Positions 1-9,433 of a stretch of 64,000 nucleotides of DNA are shown in pieces. How positions within the stretch are numbered: position 1 is the first letter of the stretch; each line of letters begins with the position of its first letter. Where the stretch lies: NCBI RefSeq assembly GCF_046054155.1, contig NZ_JBEQCT010000008.1:137559-201558 (forward strand), written 5' to 3'. The translations under genes were made by a program, and so were the position numbers. The stretch comes from Celerinatantimonas yamalensis (lineage in GTDB: Bacteria; Pseudomonadota; Gammaproteobacteria; Enterobacterales; Celerinatantimonadaceae). The notes beneath the pieces were generated by a model. It saw only the letters and a list, made by a program, of their open reading frames with translations, ran no database searches and was not told the DNA's origin.

Positions 1-19
1 GCTTAAATAAGAGGTCATT

Positions 20-1522
20 ATGAATCAATCAACCCAACAACAAATTTGGTTTGTTACCGGCTCACAAACGCTGTACGGGCCAGAAGTACTCAAACAAGTC
101 GCAACAGATAGTAAGCAGATCGTCAAAGGAATCAATGAAAGCCACAATATCGTGCTGCCATTGCTTTACCAACCGACGGTTAAAAGTCCAGATGAAATTC
201 TCTCTCTTTGCCAACAAGCTAATAATGACCCGAACTGCGCTGGGCTTATCATGTGGATGCATACATTCTCTCCGGCCAAAATGTGGATAGCAGGGCTAAG
301 CCAACTCAACAAACCATGGATGCATTTGCACACGCAATTCAATGCTGAACTGCCTTGGCAAGATATTGACATGAATTTTATGAACACCAATCAAAGTGCC
401 CACGGTGATCGTGAATTCGGATTTATTGGTACCCGTTTGGACCTGAATCGTAAAGTTGTGGTCGGGCATTGGCAAAACCCTAAAGTACATCAACAAATTG
501 ATGATTGGTGCCGTGCCGCGCTGGGTTGGGGCGAAGGTCATCAGCTTAAAGTTGCCCGCTTTGGTGATAACATGCGCCAAGTCGCCGTGACCGAAGGCAA
601 TAAAGTTTCCGCTCAAATTCAGTTTGGTTATGAAGTGCATGCTTATGGCTTAGGAGAACTGAGTGAAGTAGTCAATGCAGTCAGTGATGCCGACATTAAC
701 GCTCAAATTGAGCTTTATATGAGTGAATATCAAGTCGATCCAGCGCTTATCGCCAATCGTGACACGCGTAAAATTATAGCTAATGACGCAAGATTAGAGC
801 TGGGCATGCAATCCTTCCTTGATGATGTAGGTGCCAAAGCCTTTACCAATACATTTGAAAATCTTGCAGGTTTGACCAACCTACCCGGCCTTGCCACACA
901 GCGACTCATGGCAAAAGGGTATGGTTATGGCGGTGAAGGTGATTGGAAAACTGCTGCTATGACACGCATCATGAAAGTGATGGGGCAAGGCCGTAGTGGT
1001 GGAACATCCTTTATGGAAGACTACACCTACAATTTTGGCGCCACTGATCAAGTCTTAGGGGCACATATGTTGGAAGTTTGCCCATCAATTGCTGATGCCA
1101 AACCAAAACTTGAAATTCACCGACATACCATTGGCTGTAACTGTGATGTTGCTCGATTAATTTTTAACGCCAAAGCAGGGCCTGCACTTAATATCGCTCC
1201 CGTTGATTTAGGGAATCGTTTCCGCTTATTAGTGAATCAGATCGACTGCGTGTCGCCGGAGCACGAACTCCCTCGTTTGCCTGTCGGCCGGTCACTATGG
1301 CAACCTCAACCGAGCTTGGAAGTTGCAGCGGCAGCATGGATCCACGGCGGCGGAGCTCACCATACCGTCAGTAGCTTCGATGTCAATATCGATACCTTAA
1401 TCGATTATGCGGAGATGGTGAATGCCGAGATCGCTATCATTAATAATGCGACAACCGTGTACACGTTTAAAAATGAACTGCGCCATAACAGCCTCTACTA
1501 TCGTCTCAAACAAGGGATCTAG
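20..1522 (+). CDS. araA: L-arabinose isomerase
   Basis: Converts L-arabinose to L-ribulose, the first cytoplasmic step of arabinose use. The protein is 500 aa, the usual length of the family. The Mn-binding and catalytic residues of the E. coli enzyme are in place: E306 in GYGGEGDW, E333 in SFMEDY, H349 in LGAHM and the HGGGAHH motif near residue 447. A GAGG ribosome site lies just before the ATG. The window begins only 19 bases upstream, so any araB or araD partner before it is not visible. The following genes on the same strand are a small mutarotase-like protein and an AraC-family regulator, which fits an arabinose locus. Family assignment is very secure. Confidence 0.97.
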   Translation: MNQSTQQQIWFVTGSQTLYGPEVLKQVATDSKQIVKGINESHNIVLPLLYQPTVKSPDEILSLCQQANNDPNCAGLIMWMHTFSPAKMWIAGLSQLNKPWMHLHTQFNAELPWQDIDMNFMNTNQSAHGDREFGFIGTRLDLNRKVVVGHWQNPKVHQQIDDWCRAALGWGEGHQLKVARFGDNMRQVAVTEGNKVSAQIQFGYEVHAYGLGELSEVVNAVSDADINAQIELYMSEYQVDPALIANRDTRKIIANDARLELGMQSFLDDVGAKAFTNTFENLAGLTNLPGLATQRLMAKGYGYGGEGDWKTAAMTRIMKVMGQGRSGGTSFMEDYTYNFGATDQVLGAHMLEVCPSIADAKPKLEIHRHTIGCNCDVARLIFNAKAGPALNIAPVDLGNRFRLLVNQIDCVSPEHELPRLPVGRSLWQPQPSLEVAAAAWIHGGGAHHTVSSFDVNIDTLIDYAEMVNAEIAIINNATTVYTFKNELRHNSLYYRLKQGI

Positions 1523-1577
1523 CCATGCTTGCCCCAGCGCCCACGCTGGGGCAACTTTAAAGAGGAGCGCATCACCG

Positions 1578-2087
1578 ATGCAAATTGCTTTGTTTGATAC
1601 CCCACTGGCTGATGTAGAACGTTATCACCCATGCCTTGAATCTGAGCCATGGCATCTGCAGCTAGCCGCAGATGTCAGTCAATTTCTATTAAGCGACAAC
1701 CTCGGCAATCAATTAGAAGCACAACTAGATTTTCAAATTAATCAACAAGACGTGCCACAAGAGAGCTTATGTTGGCACTCTCGCCATCACCAGACCCATC
1801 AAGAAATTTGGAGCTACAGCCAAAGCCGCGAGTTATCGGTGGGCATTACTTATCGCATCACCCCCAGCGAGCTGACTATCGATTATTTAGTACGCCATCA
1901 AACGCCTGCGCATATTAAGCTATGCCATCGACTCAATGCCCACAAACGGCCACTAGCTGCCACCCCTTTTCAACTCGCTTCAAATGCTTATCATCTACAG
2001 ACCAAGAGCAGCTTACTCAGTCGTATTCCTATGTCACTGCATTTATCCGACAACTTAGTGGCAACACTGACTATTTCGTTATTTTAA
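1578..2087 (+). CDS. Small aldose-1-epimerase-like protein
   Basis: The protein is 169 aa from the ATG at 1578, which has a GAGGAG ribosome site 13 bases upstream and lies 56 bases after araA. An upstream in-frame start at 1422 would overlap the araA 3' end and is less likely. The central stretch (ITYRITPSELTIDYLV) resembles the beta-sandwich of galactose mutarotase-like proteins. The chain is about half the usual 300 or more residues, and I cannot identify the catalytic His/Glu. Its position suggests a role in arabinose anomer handling or a degenerated epimerase. Function is inferred, not shown. Confidence 0.6.
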   Translation: MQIALFDTPLADVERYHPCLESEPWHLQLAADVSQFLLSDNLGNQLEAQLDFQINQQDVPQESLCWHSRHHQTHQEIWSYSQSRELSVGITYRITPSELTIDYLVRHQTPAHIKLCHRLNAHKRPLAATPFQLASNAYHLQTKSSLLSRIPMSLHLSDNLVATLTISLF

Positions 2088-2170
2088 ATAGAATGTGACA
2101 CAGGTTAGCGCGAGTGTTTCACGAATTGTTTATCATCATGGCAAAGATGTAAGAATAATGACAACTATCA

Positions 2171-3010
2171 ATGCAACAAACTGATCCCCTAAAACCCGGT
2201 TACAATTTTGACGCCCACTTGGTTGCAGGCCTCACTTCAATTATTGAAGGGAATGACTTGGACTTTGTCATAGACCGACCCGGCGGTATGAAAGGTTATA
2301 TCATTAATTTAACGATAAAAGGTCAAGGGCGTATTTTTTCAGGACAAGATGCATTCGATGTCCAAGAAGGTGACCTACTCCTCTTTCCACCTGGCGTCAG
2401 CCATTTTTATCGGCGACACCCCGATTGTTCCAATTGGTTTCATCGTTGGATCTATTTTCGTCCGCGTGCATTTTGGTCCGACTGGTTGAACTGGCAAAAT
2501 AACCAGCATGGTATTTTTGCCACGCACGATGTTGAACCACAAGCAATGAATCAGCTAGAGCCGTTGTTCGTGGATATTGAACATTCAGCCAAAAGTGATA
2601 ATCCTTACCATAATGACTTAGCCTTAAATTTACTTGAACAGTTACTGATCCGTTGTAAGACGTTACAGCCGAATGTGATGACTCGGCGTATAGACCCTCG
2701 CATATTAGAAGTGGTGCAACATATGTCGCAGCACTTAAATGAAGATTTTTGTAATGATGAACTAGCGGCAATGGTCTGTATTTCATCATCTCGATTAGGA
2801 CATTTATTTAGCGCTGAGATGGGAATGACCATTACCCAGTGGCGAGATGATCAGCGAATTACTCGTGCTAAACAATTGTTATTGACCACCAACCACTCCA
2901 TCAACAAAGTCAGCCGAATGATTGGCTATGGCGATCCACTTTATTTTTCTCGGGTATTTAAACGCATTGCAGGCGTTAGCCCCAAAAAATTTCGTGAACA
3001 ACTGACTTAG
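2171..3010 (+). CDS. araC: AraC-family transcriptional regulator of the arabinose locus
   Basis: The protein is 279 aa, with an N-terminal cupin-like sugar-binding and dimerisation domain (roughly residues 20-160, including the motif DVQEGDLLLFPPGVSHFYRRH) and a C-terminal double helix-turn-helix (about 185-279, ending GVSPKKFREQLT). This is the architecture and length of AraC itself (292 aa in E. coli). It follows araA on the same strand, separated by an 83-base gap that probably holds its own promoter. It is expected to bind L-arabinose and control araA. The araC name rests on family and location. Confidence 0.85.
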   Translation: MQQTDPLKPGYNFDAHLVAGLTSIIEGNDLDFVIDRPGGMKGYIINLTIKGQGRIFSGQDAFDVQEGDLLLFPPGVSHFYRRHPDCSNWFHRWIYFRPRAFWSDWLNWQNNQHGIFATHDVEPQAMNQLEPLFVDIEHSAKSDNPYHNDLALNLLEQLLIRCKTLQPNVMTRRIDPRILEVVQHMSQHLNEDFCNDELAAMVCISSSRLGHLFSAEMGMTITQWRDDQRITRAKQLLLTTNHSINKVSRMIGYGDPLYFSRVFKRIAGVSPKKFREQLT

Positions 3011-3025
3011 TCGCAATTACCCTGA

Positions 3026-3054
3026 TGGCAATGAGTCAGCGATACTCATTGCCA
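3026..3054 (+). terminator. Hairpin after araC
   Basis: A perfect 11-bp inverted repeat (TGGCAATGAGT / ACTCATTGCCA) with a 7-base loop lies 16 bases after the araC stop. There is no clear run of T after it, so it may be a weak terminator or an mRNA-stabilising hairpin. Confidence 0.5.
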
Positions 3055-3414
3055 GAACAACTTAATTTAACGCTACAAGATAAACCTTTTTGAACGTCAG
3101 CCTGATGATTGCGAAAAATGAATATATGCAGGATTTATTTTGATAGTACAAAAAGCAGACATGCGCCCACCCATCGGCTCTAAATATCCCGGTCTCCAGC
3201 GATGCGCAATTTCTTAATTTAGCGTACGCTTAACAGTCAAAATGATCGGCCAAAACAGATAGAACAGCCCACTCGATGCCAAACGAAAAGCCGCTAAATA
3301 AACACGGTAAATGCATCATTCCTATTAAAGAGCGCTAGTCAGGCAATTGGCTAAATCGTCTGACTAGCATGTTGTTGCAGAGCCTTAATAAGCGGTTAAT
3401 AGCAGCCAGTAAGA
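3055..3414. other. Gap between araC and chemoreceptor gene
   Basis: No convincing gene. A 9-bp inverted repeat (GCTAGTCAG at 3334 / CTGACTAGC at 3360) could end transcription of the minus-strand chemoreceptor gene. Read on the minus strand, 3215-3310 gives a short hydrophobic peptide (VYLAAFRLASSGLFYLF) that looks like the C-terminus of a membrane protein, but stops precede it at once. Confidence 0.4.
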
Positions 3415-5028
3415 TTATGATGACAATTGATATTTATTCACGAGCAGGTCAAGCTCTTCAGCTTGATTCTGGAGTAAACCTGTCTCTTGAGTTGCTTTAT
3501 CGAGCTCTTCGCCAGCGACATGAAGCTCATCACTCAATTGATTCAGATTCTGACTCATCGACTCCGCCACACTCTCCTGCTGCTCGGCCGCCGCCGCTAT
3601 CTGATGGTTATTATCACGTAGCTGTGAAATTGCGGCCATAATCGATGAAAACTCATCGCCAGCTGACGCAGAGGTTTGCATGGTTTGATGCGCAGCACTT
3701 AAACTTTGCTGGGTCATCACAACCGCTTGCTCTGATTGCAATTGTAGCTGATTTATCATCTTCTCAATGTCTTGAGTTGCGCTTTGAGTGCGAGCCGCGA
3801 GATGACGAACTTCATCAGCGACCACGGCGAAACCTCGACCCACGGAACCTGCCCGAGCCGCCTCAATCGCGGCATTGAGCGCTAAAAGATTGGTTTGCTC
3901 AGAAATACTGTTAATCGTTCCAACAATACTGCGAATGGACTCGACTTGATGTTGCACATTCGTCACAGAATTTGCACATGATTCGAGTTCTTGGCATAGG
4001 GTACGCACCTGCTGAAGACTCTGTTCAATACGCTGATGCCCTTGATGGGCTCGCTCATCAGTAGTCGTTGCTTGGTTCGATGCAACACTCGCATGATGTA
4101 CCACATCACGAATGCTAATAACCATTTCTTCCGTTGAGCGGCTTAGCTGAGTCAGATAATCAAGCTGTTCACTCAATAACGAATGGGTTTTATTAACACT
4201 TTTTTGAGTCTGCGCTGAGCTATTTGCCACTTGGTTGGTTAACGTCATCTGTTGCCCAATCATCTGAATCTGCTGAGATTGGCAATGATTTAAAGCCACA
4301 GCTAAATGAGCAAATTCATCTTGCCCTTTTAGATGCACGACTTGACTCATTTCCCCTTTGGCCATATTCACCATCGATTGTTTAAGATAATGAATTCGAA
4401 CGCGAATATATTTTGAAAAAATCAGCATCATCATCAAAATAACCATGCCACAAACAATCACGGTTCCCGTCAATTCCCCTTCGACGCTACCAATAAGCGC
4501 ATGAGCTTCACCCAGATACGTTCCAGCCACTAACACCGCCTGACCCACCCCCAATGGATACAAATAAGAAGCTTTTAGTTCAATTTGGCTTGAACCAGGC
4601 AGGTTATAATAATAATGGATCAAACGTGCAACACCATCACGACTGACATCACTGACAGCCTGTTGCAATGTTCCCCCTTCCGTCAGCTTAATGATCGGCA
4701 ATTGCCCGCCTTCAAGTGAAGGCTTAACTGGATAATCGAGCAATACATTGTTACCACCTTGAATTAAAAACAGATAACCGTCATTATCTTTTCCCCAACG
4801 CGCTGCATAGATCAATTCACGCAGCCGCGCTTTATCATGAGGGTACAAGCGCGCGACTTCCCCGAAGGATGTGACCTGATCAACGAGCTGTTGTTGCTGC
4901 ATTTTCACAACGTTTGTTTTTATCAGTTGTGATGCCAGCCAATTGCCTCCCATCAAGAACAACACGATCAGAAAGCATAATGCACTTATCGAGTGTGCCA
5001 GTCGAAAACGGCCCAAAAACTGAGTCAT
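3415..5028 (-). CDS. Methyl-accepting chemotaxis protein with single Cache domain
   Basis: A 537-aa transmembrane chemoreceptor. TM1 is at about 12-34. It is followed by a periplasmic Cache-type ligand domain with the characteristic DGYLFLI and LDYPVKPSLEGG motifs, a second TM segment near 185-205, a HAMP linker, and a long coiled-coil signalling domain. The conserved hairpin tip (EQTNLLALNAAIEAARAG) is near residue 380. It would bind a small extracellular ligand and control CheA through CheW. The ligand cannot be read from the sequence; Cache_2 receptors often sense small organic acids. It stands alone, with no che genes nearby, preceded by an A+T-rich upstream region. Confidence 0.93.
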   Translation of the reverse strand: MTQFLGRFRLAHSISALCFLIVLFLMGGNWLASQLIKTNVVKMQQQQLVDQVTSFGEVARLYPHDKARLRELIYAARWGKDNDGYLFLIQGGNNVLLDYPVKPSLEGGQLPIIKLTEGGTLQQAVSDVSRDGVARLIHYYYNLPGSSQIELKASYLYPLGVGQAVLVAGTYLGEAHALIGSVEGELTGTVIVCGMVILMMMLIFSKYIRVRIHYLKQSMVNMAKGEMSQVVHLKGQDEFAHLAVALNHCQSQQIQMIGQQMTLTNQVANSSAQTQKSVNKTHSLLSEQLDYLTQLSRSTEEMVISIRDVVHHASVASNQATTTDERAHQGHQRIEQSLQQVRTLCQELESCANSVTNVQHQVESIRSIVGTINSISEQTNLLALNAAIEAARAGSVGRGFAVVADEVRHLAARTQSATQDIEKMINQLQLQSEQAVVMTQQSLSAAHQTMQTSASAGDEFSSIMAAISQLRDNNHQIAAAAEQQESVAESMSQNLNQLSDELHVAGEELDKATQETGLLQNQAEELDLLVNKYQLSS

Positions 5029-5399
5029 TTCAGTCCCTATATAGAAAATGAGTATGGATAAACCTCAGCGATACAATCGTTGAGGGATAAAATAGCAAAG
5101 GATGATCTTAGATAGACTTTAAAAAGTCAAATACAAGGAGTTTGTAAAAAAAATAAACAAAATATTGTATATTTCCAATTTTAAAAATAACTATTTGATA
5201 GATATTATTTTTATATATTAAAATGGAAACTTAATAAGTTTATTGTGTGGTTTTTTTAAGACACTTATTTTTGTAATTTCATGATTTTTCATAAAAAATA
5301 AATGTAAATTCGAATAAATATATCATTACTCGAATTCACGCTTCTCTGCAATACAATTGTGCTTGTCAAATTGATAACATCAGCACAGCCTGAAGTACA
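5029..5399. other. A+T-rich gap upstream of chemoreceptor gene
   Basis: About 370 bases, very A+T-rich, with runs of A and T at 5140-5300. It must hold the promoter of the minus-strand chemoreceptor gene. I see no ORF, repeat or RNA gene that I can support. Confidence 0.5.
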
Positions 5400-6596
5400 T
5401 CACATCCGCGAAGAATCTAATTGGCGGCTACGTCTAACAATCATGTAGCGGGTGATTAACGCAGCCATCAACACCAATACTGCAGCATATACGTAAATAG
5501 AAGCTAACCCTGAGTACGATATAGCCAGGCCTGCTAGCGGGCCTGCAATAGCTAACGATAGATCAAAAAAAGCGGAATAAGTGCCAAGTGCTGAGCCCTG
5601 ATTTTGTGCGGGTACTCGCTTCACAGCTTCTACACCAAGACTTGGGAATATCAGCGAAAAACCACTCCCCGTTAAAAAAGCCCCAACAACAGCAGCCCAA
5701 ACATTAGGAGCAAAACCGATTAAAAATAACCCAATGGTTTCAATGACCAATGATGATAACGCCACTCGCAGCCCACCATAGCGATTCATGGATTGGCCAA
5801 ATAGTAATCGCATACCAATGAACCCGATACTAAATAACGTTAATGTATAGGCCGCCCCCAACCAATGATTGGCAGCAAAATAAAGAGTAATAAACACCGT
5901 TACGACCGAAAATCCAACCGATGCACAGGCTAACCCTAAACCAAATGGCCACACCCGCCCCAGCACATCATGAAACGCAATTTTTTGCCCAGCAAAAACA
6001 TCGACCGACTTACGCCCGTAAGCACCGATAAATGCAATAATCGCAATCGTCGTGATGACCCAACTTAGCCCACCCAATTGCCAGTGGCTATTGAGCCACA
6101 CCCCAAGCGGTGCACCGATAGCAATCGCCCCATAAGTTGCAATACCATTCCATGAGATCACCTGTGCCATATGCTGTGAACCCACCAGATTTGCGCCCCA
6201 AAGCATTGCCCCAGTACTAGTAAAACTTTCTCCCCAACCAAGCAATAATCGCCCCACCAATATTATGCTTAAGGCTAGCCATGGGGTCGACTTAAAATAA
6301 AAACCAGCGCCGTAAAATAGACCACTCAACGCACAGCAAGCAAGACCGATCACAACCACTTTGTTGGCGCCTATCATATCGGCATAGCGGCCGGCTTGCG
6401 GCCGAGTAAATAAAGTTGCAATCGACTGCGCACTGACCACAAACCCAGCCATTACAGGACTAAAACCTAATGTGTGATAAACAAATGACGGTAAAACAGC
6501 CAGAGGCAGAGCCACGGATAAGTAACAAACAAAGGTAAACACAACCACCGAAAAAATAGGGAGCAGTGGCACGGGGGAACGACCAGTTGAGTACAT
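5400..6596 (-). CDS. MFS transporter, YfcJ/YhhS type
   Basis: A 12-TM major facilitator carrier of about 398 aa when started at the ATG at 6596 (MYSTGRSP). The ORF stays open up to 6653, but the extra 19 residues are not typical. Segments such as the SVALPLAVLPSFVYHTLGFS start, RPQAGRYADMIG in loop 2-3, VISWNGIATYGAIAIGAPLG and the closing DLSLAIAGPLAGL match the E. coli YfcJ/YhhS group, whose substrates are poorly defined drugs or sugars. Neither candidate start has a clear ribosome site. The substrate is unknown. Confidence 0.85.
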   Translation of the reverse strand: MYSTGRSPVPLLPIFSVVVFTFVCYLSVALPLAVLPSFVYHTLGFSPVMAGFVVSAQSIATLFTRPQAGRYADMIGANKVVVIGLACCALSGLFYGAGFYFKSTPWLALSIILVGRLLLGWGESFTSTGAMLWGANLVGSQHMAQVISWNGIATYGAIAIGAPLGVWLNSHWQLGGLSWVITTIAIIAFIGAYGRKSVDVFAGQKIAFHDVLGRVWPFGLGLACASVGFSVVTVFITLYFAANHWLGAAYTLTLFSIGFIGMRLLFGQSMNRYGGLRVALSSLVIETIGLFLIGFAPNVWAAVVGAFLTGSGFSLIFPSLGVEAVKRVPAQNQGSALGTYSAFFDLSLAIAGPLAGLAISYSGLASIYVYAAVLVLMAALITRYMIVRRSRQLDSSRM

Positions 6597-7213
6597 AACA
6601 CAAAATCTAAAAAGTAAGTTATAGCATGATATTACGCCTGTCCACGGCCTCATGCTATCGCGCTATTATTAATACGGTCCATCGCACCTAGACGATTCTA
6701 ATCGAGCAAAGAATGTCATTTGGATCATCGATTGATGAATTGACCAATCATTTATTTTTTACAATTATATCTATGCCTGTCTAACGACTAAACGGGCACA
6801 AAAATGATCTCATGCAATGCCTCTATATTCACATCTCGTTTATGATGAAGGACTTAATGAGTGATATTGAGTGTTGAAGCAGCTATTGGATTGATAGCTC
6901 AAGATATGAAAACAAATCGCTCCGACTCTTGCAAACATCATGGTTTAGAGCATTGAATTCACATGCCGTATTTATGGCAAAAGCTAATACATCACAGTCC
7001 CTCAATCGCTAAGCGCACGTTATTTATCGCCACCAAACATTCAGTACATAAAACAAACAAGGTCAATTTCGCTCTTTTATCTTTGCGACAATGAGTGCCT
7101 TATACTCAATACCTTAGTATGTTGTATTGGCGGTCTAATCGGCTCATTGAGCATTGCTGTTTAGCTCATACAGAGCTGTATTGACCTCCTAGTTTGAAAA
7201 CAAAGGAGTAGGA
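6597..7213. other. Divergent gap before the UbiD-family gene
   Basis: About 600 bases separating the minus-strand MFS gene from the plus-strand decarboxylase. It must hold both promoters. No ORF with recognisable protein is present. Directly before the decarboxylase ATG, CCTCCT at 7185 can pair with the ribosome site AAGGAG at 7202, a weak hint of translational control. Confidence 0.4.
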
Positions 7214-8674
7214 ATGAAAAGATTAAAAGATCTCCGCGAATATATTGACGCACTCAACCAGCTCAATGATATTGTCGACATTACGCGTGAAGTAGACGCT
7301 TACTTAGAGATGGCCGCGATTACTCGCCGCAGTTACGATCTAATCTCACCCGCACCCATTTTTAGCCATGTCAAAGGTGCTGATCCCGGTTTACGCGCCA
7401 TGGGCGCTCCCGCATCCTTAAGCTCATATCCGGGTTATCCAGCAGCGCGGGTGGCGTTATCAATCGGTCTAGACGCGAGTGCAAGTTGGACCGATATTGT
7501 CCAAAGTTTGGCAAAATCTAAACACAATTCGCCTATTGCACCAAAAATTGTTGACTCAGCGCCATGTAAACAAAATATTTTGCATGGCGAAAACGCCAAC
7601 TTAGACCGCTTTCCAATCCCATTTTTACATCAAGAAGATGGCGGTAAATATTGTAATACATGGGGAACCATCGTCGCCCGAACACCTGATGGGAAATGGA
7701 CAAACTGGTCAATTGCCCGCATCCAAAAAATTGATGCCCAGCATATGACAGGGCTTATCTTATTACCTCAACATATCGCAATGGTGTGGGAACAATGGCG
7801 TGCAATCGGCCAACCGATGCCTTATGCCTTAGTCCAAGGTTGTGAACCCGCATTGCCAATTGTTTCATCCATGCCATTGGCAGATTGGGTGGATGAAGCG
7901 GATTATTTAGGCGGTCATTTCGGCGAAGCAATTGAAGTTGTACGCTGTGAAACAATTGATTTAGAAGTCCCCGCCAGCGCCGAAATCGTTATCGAAGGAC
8001 ATATTTCCACAGAGCGCGATGCCGTCGAAGGCCCATTTGGCGAATACGCCGGTTATGCAGTTAAAGAGACCAGTATGCAACCCATCTATCATGTGGAATG
8101 TATCACCTATCGGGATAATGCAATCTGGCCATTTGTGCCGGAAGGTCGCCCTGTTGATGAATTTCACACGGCAATTGGGGTCGCAATGAGCGCAGAGATC
8201 TTAGACAGTCTGCGCCAAGCAAATATTCCGGTCACTATGGTATGGTCACCTTTAGAAACCGCAGTTCATTGGTTATATATCACTGTTCCAGCCAATTGGC
8301 GTGAACAATTACCCAATACCACCAGTTTGGAACTTACCGAACAAATTGCGAAGCGTATTTGGAACACCAAATATGGACCTAATTGTCCGATGATCTTCGT
8401 ACTCGATGATGATATTGACCCCACCGATAGCAAAGACTTTTTATGGGCATTAGCAACGCGCATGCACCCAACTAGTCGCCGAATTGAAAGTGTCGGTCCT
8501 ATTTTACCGCTGCTAGCCTGCTACAAAGAAGAAGAACTTCACGCCCATCAAGCCACCCGTGTTGCACATGACTGCTTACAACTGGCCCCAGATAATGGTC
8601 GCCTAGCACACAGCTCCTTTAGCGGTGCCTACCCACTTGATCTACAAAAGAAAGTCATTGATAACTGGCAATAA
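7214..8674 (+). CDS. UbiD-family prenylated-FMN decarboxylase
   Basis: A 486-aa member of the UbiD superfamily of reversible non-oxidative decarboxylases, which use prenylated FMN. Visible motifs include the NTWGTIVART and WSIARIQ segment carrying the conserved Arg, and DAVEGPFGEYAGY carrying the catalytic and metal-binding acidic residues. The C-terminal segment ends in a region typical of the family (GAYPLDLQKKVIDNW). No ubi genes and no UbiX-like flavin prenyltransferase lie beside it, so it is more likely one of the aromatic or phenolic acid decarboxylases than the ubiquinone enzyme itself. A strong AAGGAG site precedes the start. The substrate is unknown. Confidence 0.85.
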   Translation: MKRLKDLREYIDALNQLNDIVDITREVDAYLEMAAITRRSYDLISPAPIFSHVKGADPGLRAMGAPASLSSYPGYPAARVALSIGLDASASWTDIVQSLAKSKHNSPIAPKIVDSAPCKQNILHGENANLDRFPIPFLHQEDGGKYCNTWGTIVARTPDGKWTNWSIARIQKIDAQHMTGLILLPQHIAMVWEQWRAIGQPMPYALVQGCEPALPIVSSMPLADWVDEADYLGGHFGEAIEVVRCETIDLEVPASAEIVIEGHISTERDAVEGPFGEYAGYAVKETSMQPIYHVECITYRDNAIWPFVPEGRPVDEFHTAIGVAMSAEILDSLRQANIPVTMVWSPLETAVHWLYITVPANWREQLPNTTSLELTEQIAKRIWNTKYGPNCPMIFVLDDDIDPTDSKDFLWALATRMHPTSRRIESVGPILPLLACYKEEELHAHQATRVAHDCLQLAPDNGRLAHSSFSGAYPLDLQKKVIDNWQ

Positions 8675-8764
8675 TCGATATGGATCTGCACGGACAAATT
8701 CAATCCACCATCAACTCTAGCAATAGGAGGGATGGTGATTGACCCATTAACGGATATGAGGAAA

Positions 8765-9268
8765 ATGAGTGTATCATTAGTAAAAATCGAACAGGATTCG
8801 CGATATATATTGGAGAATTTATTTGTCTATTATATATACGACATGTCAGAATTTATGGGTTGGAGCCCAGACCAACAGGGTCAGTACACATTCAACCATG
8901 AAAGTTTGACCCCTTACTGGCAAGAACGCGATCATATCCCGTATTTCATCCACGTTGATAACGAGTTGGCAGGTTTTGCCCTTATTCGTCACTATCCTGC
9001 CAACCCAGCCGTGTTTGATATTGAGCAATTTTTTGTCTTACGCAAATTCAAGGGCAATGGCGTAGGTAAAAAGGCGCTATCGCTGGTTGTCGGCAAGCAT
9101 CCAGGAACATGGCAAATTCGTGTATTAAAAGAAAATAAGGCTGCTTTAAAATTCTGGGAAGCCGCACTGACAGCCATCGTCGGAGCAAAATTTGAGATCA
9201 CGCTGGATATTGATATTGATTTACAAATGCACTTTTTGCGTTTTGATAGCCCTCTCATCTCGCATTAA
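8765..9268 (+). CDS. GNAT-family acetyltransferase
   Basis: About 167 aa. The acetyl-CoA fold is visible as DIEQFFVLRKFKGNGVGKKA (beta4 and P-loop, motif A) and VLKENKAALKFWE (motif B). The ORF is open from 8732, but that ATG lies only one base after AGGAGG. The third Met, at 8765 (MSVSLVKIEQ), gives the usual N-terminus of this group. The substrate cannot be inferred. It converges on the lysE-type gene, with a shared hairpin between them. Confidence 0.8.
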   Translation: MSVSLVKIEQDSRYILENLFVYYIYDMSEFMGWSPDQQGQYTFNHESLTPYWQERDHIPYFIHVDNELAGFALIRHYPANPAVFDIEQFFVLRKFKGNGVGKKALSLVVGKHPGTWQIRVLKENKAALKFWEAALTAIVGAKFEITLDIDIDLQMHFLRFDSPLISH

Positions 9269-9288
9269 GCAAGAATGAAGTACCGTTC

Positions 9289-9330
9289 TCACACACCATC
9301 GACTTACAAATTTTAGTCAATGGTGTGTGA
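9289..9330. terminator. Bidirectional terminator candidate
   Basis: An 11-bp inverted repeat, TCACACACCAT / ATGGTGTGTGA, with a 20-base loop, lies between two convergent genes (the GNAT gene on plus, the LysE-type gene on minus). Confidence 0.5.
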
Positions 9331-9433
9331 ACAGTCGCTAACCGGATGGCACACAATTAGTAAACAAACTTTTCCAAAACTCCATTTCTAATGGCATACG
9401 AGCTCCTCTTTTTATGCATTAGTTACTTATCTG

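Noticed and set aside
1422..1577. N-terminal extension of the mutarotase-like gene into araA
   Set aside because: The ATG at 1578 has a good ribosome site and the extension is araA sequence in another frame.
2095..2170. CRP and AraC operator half-sites before araC
   Set aside because: A TGTGA half-site is present but the second half is missing, and I could not find convincing AraC half-sites by eye.
3215..3310. Minus-strand hydrophobic peptide resembling the end of a membrane protein
   Set aside because: Only about 31 codons remain and stops precede it; too little to name.
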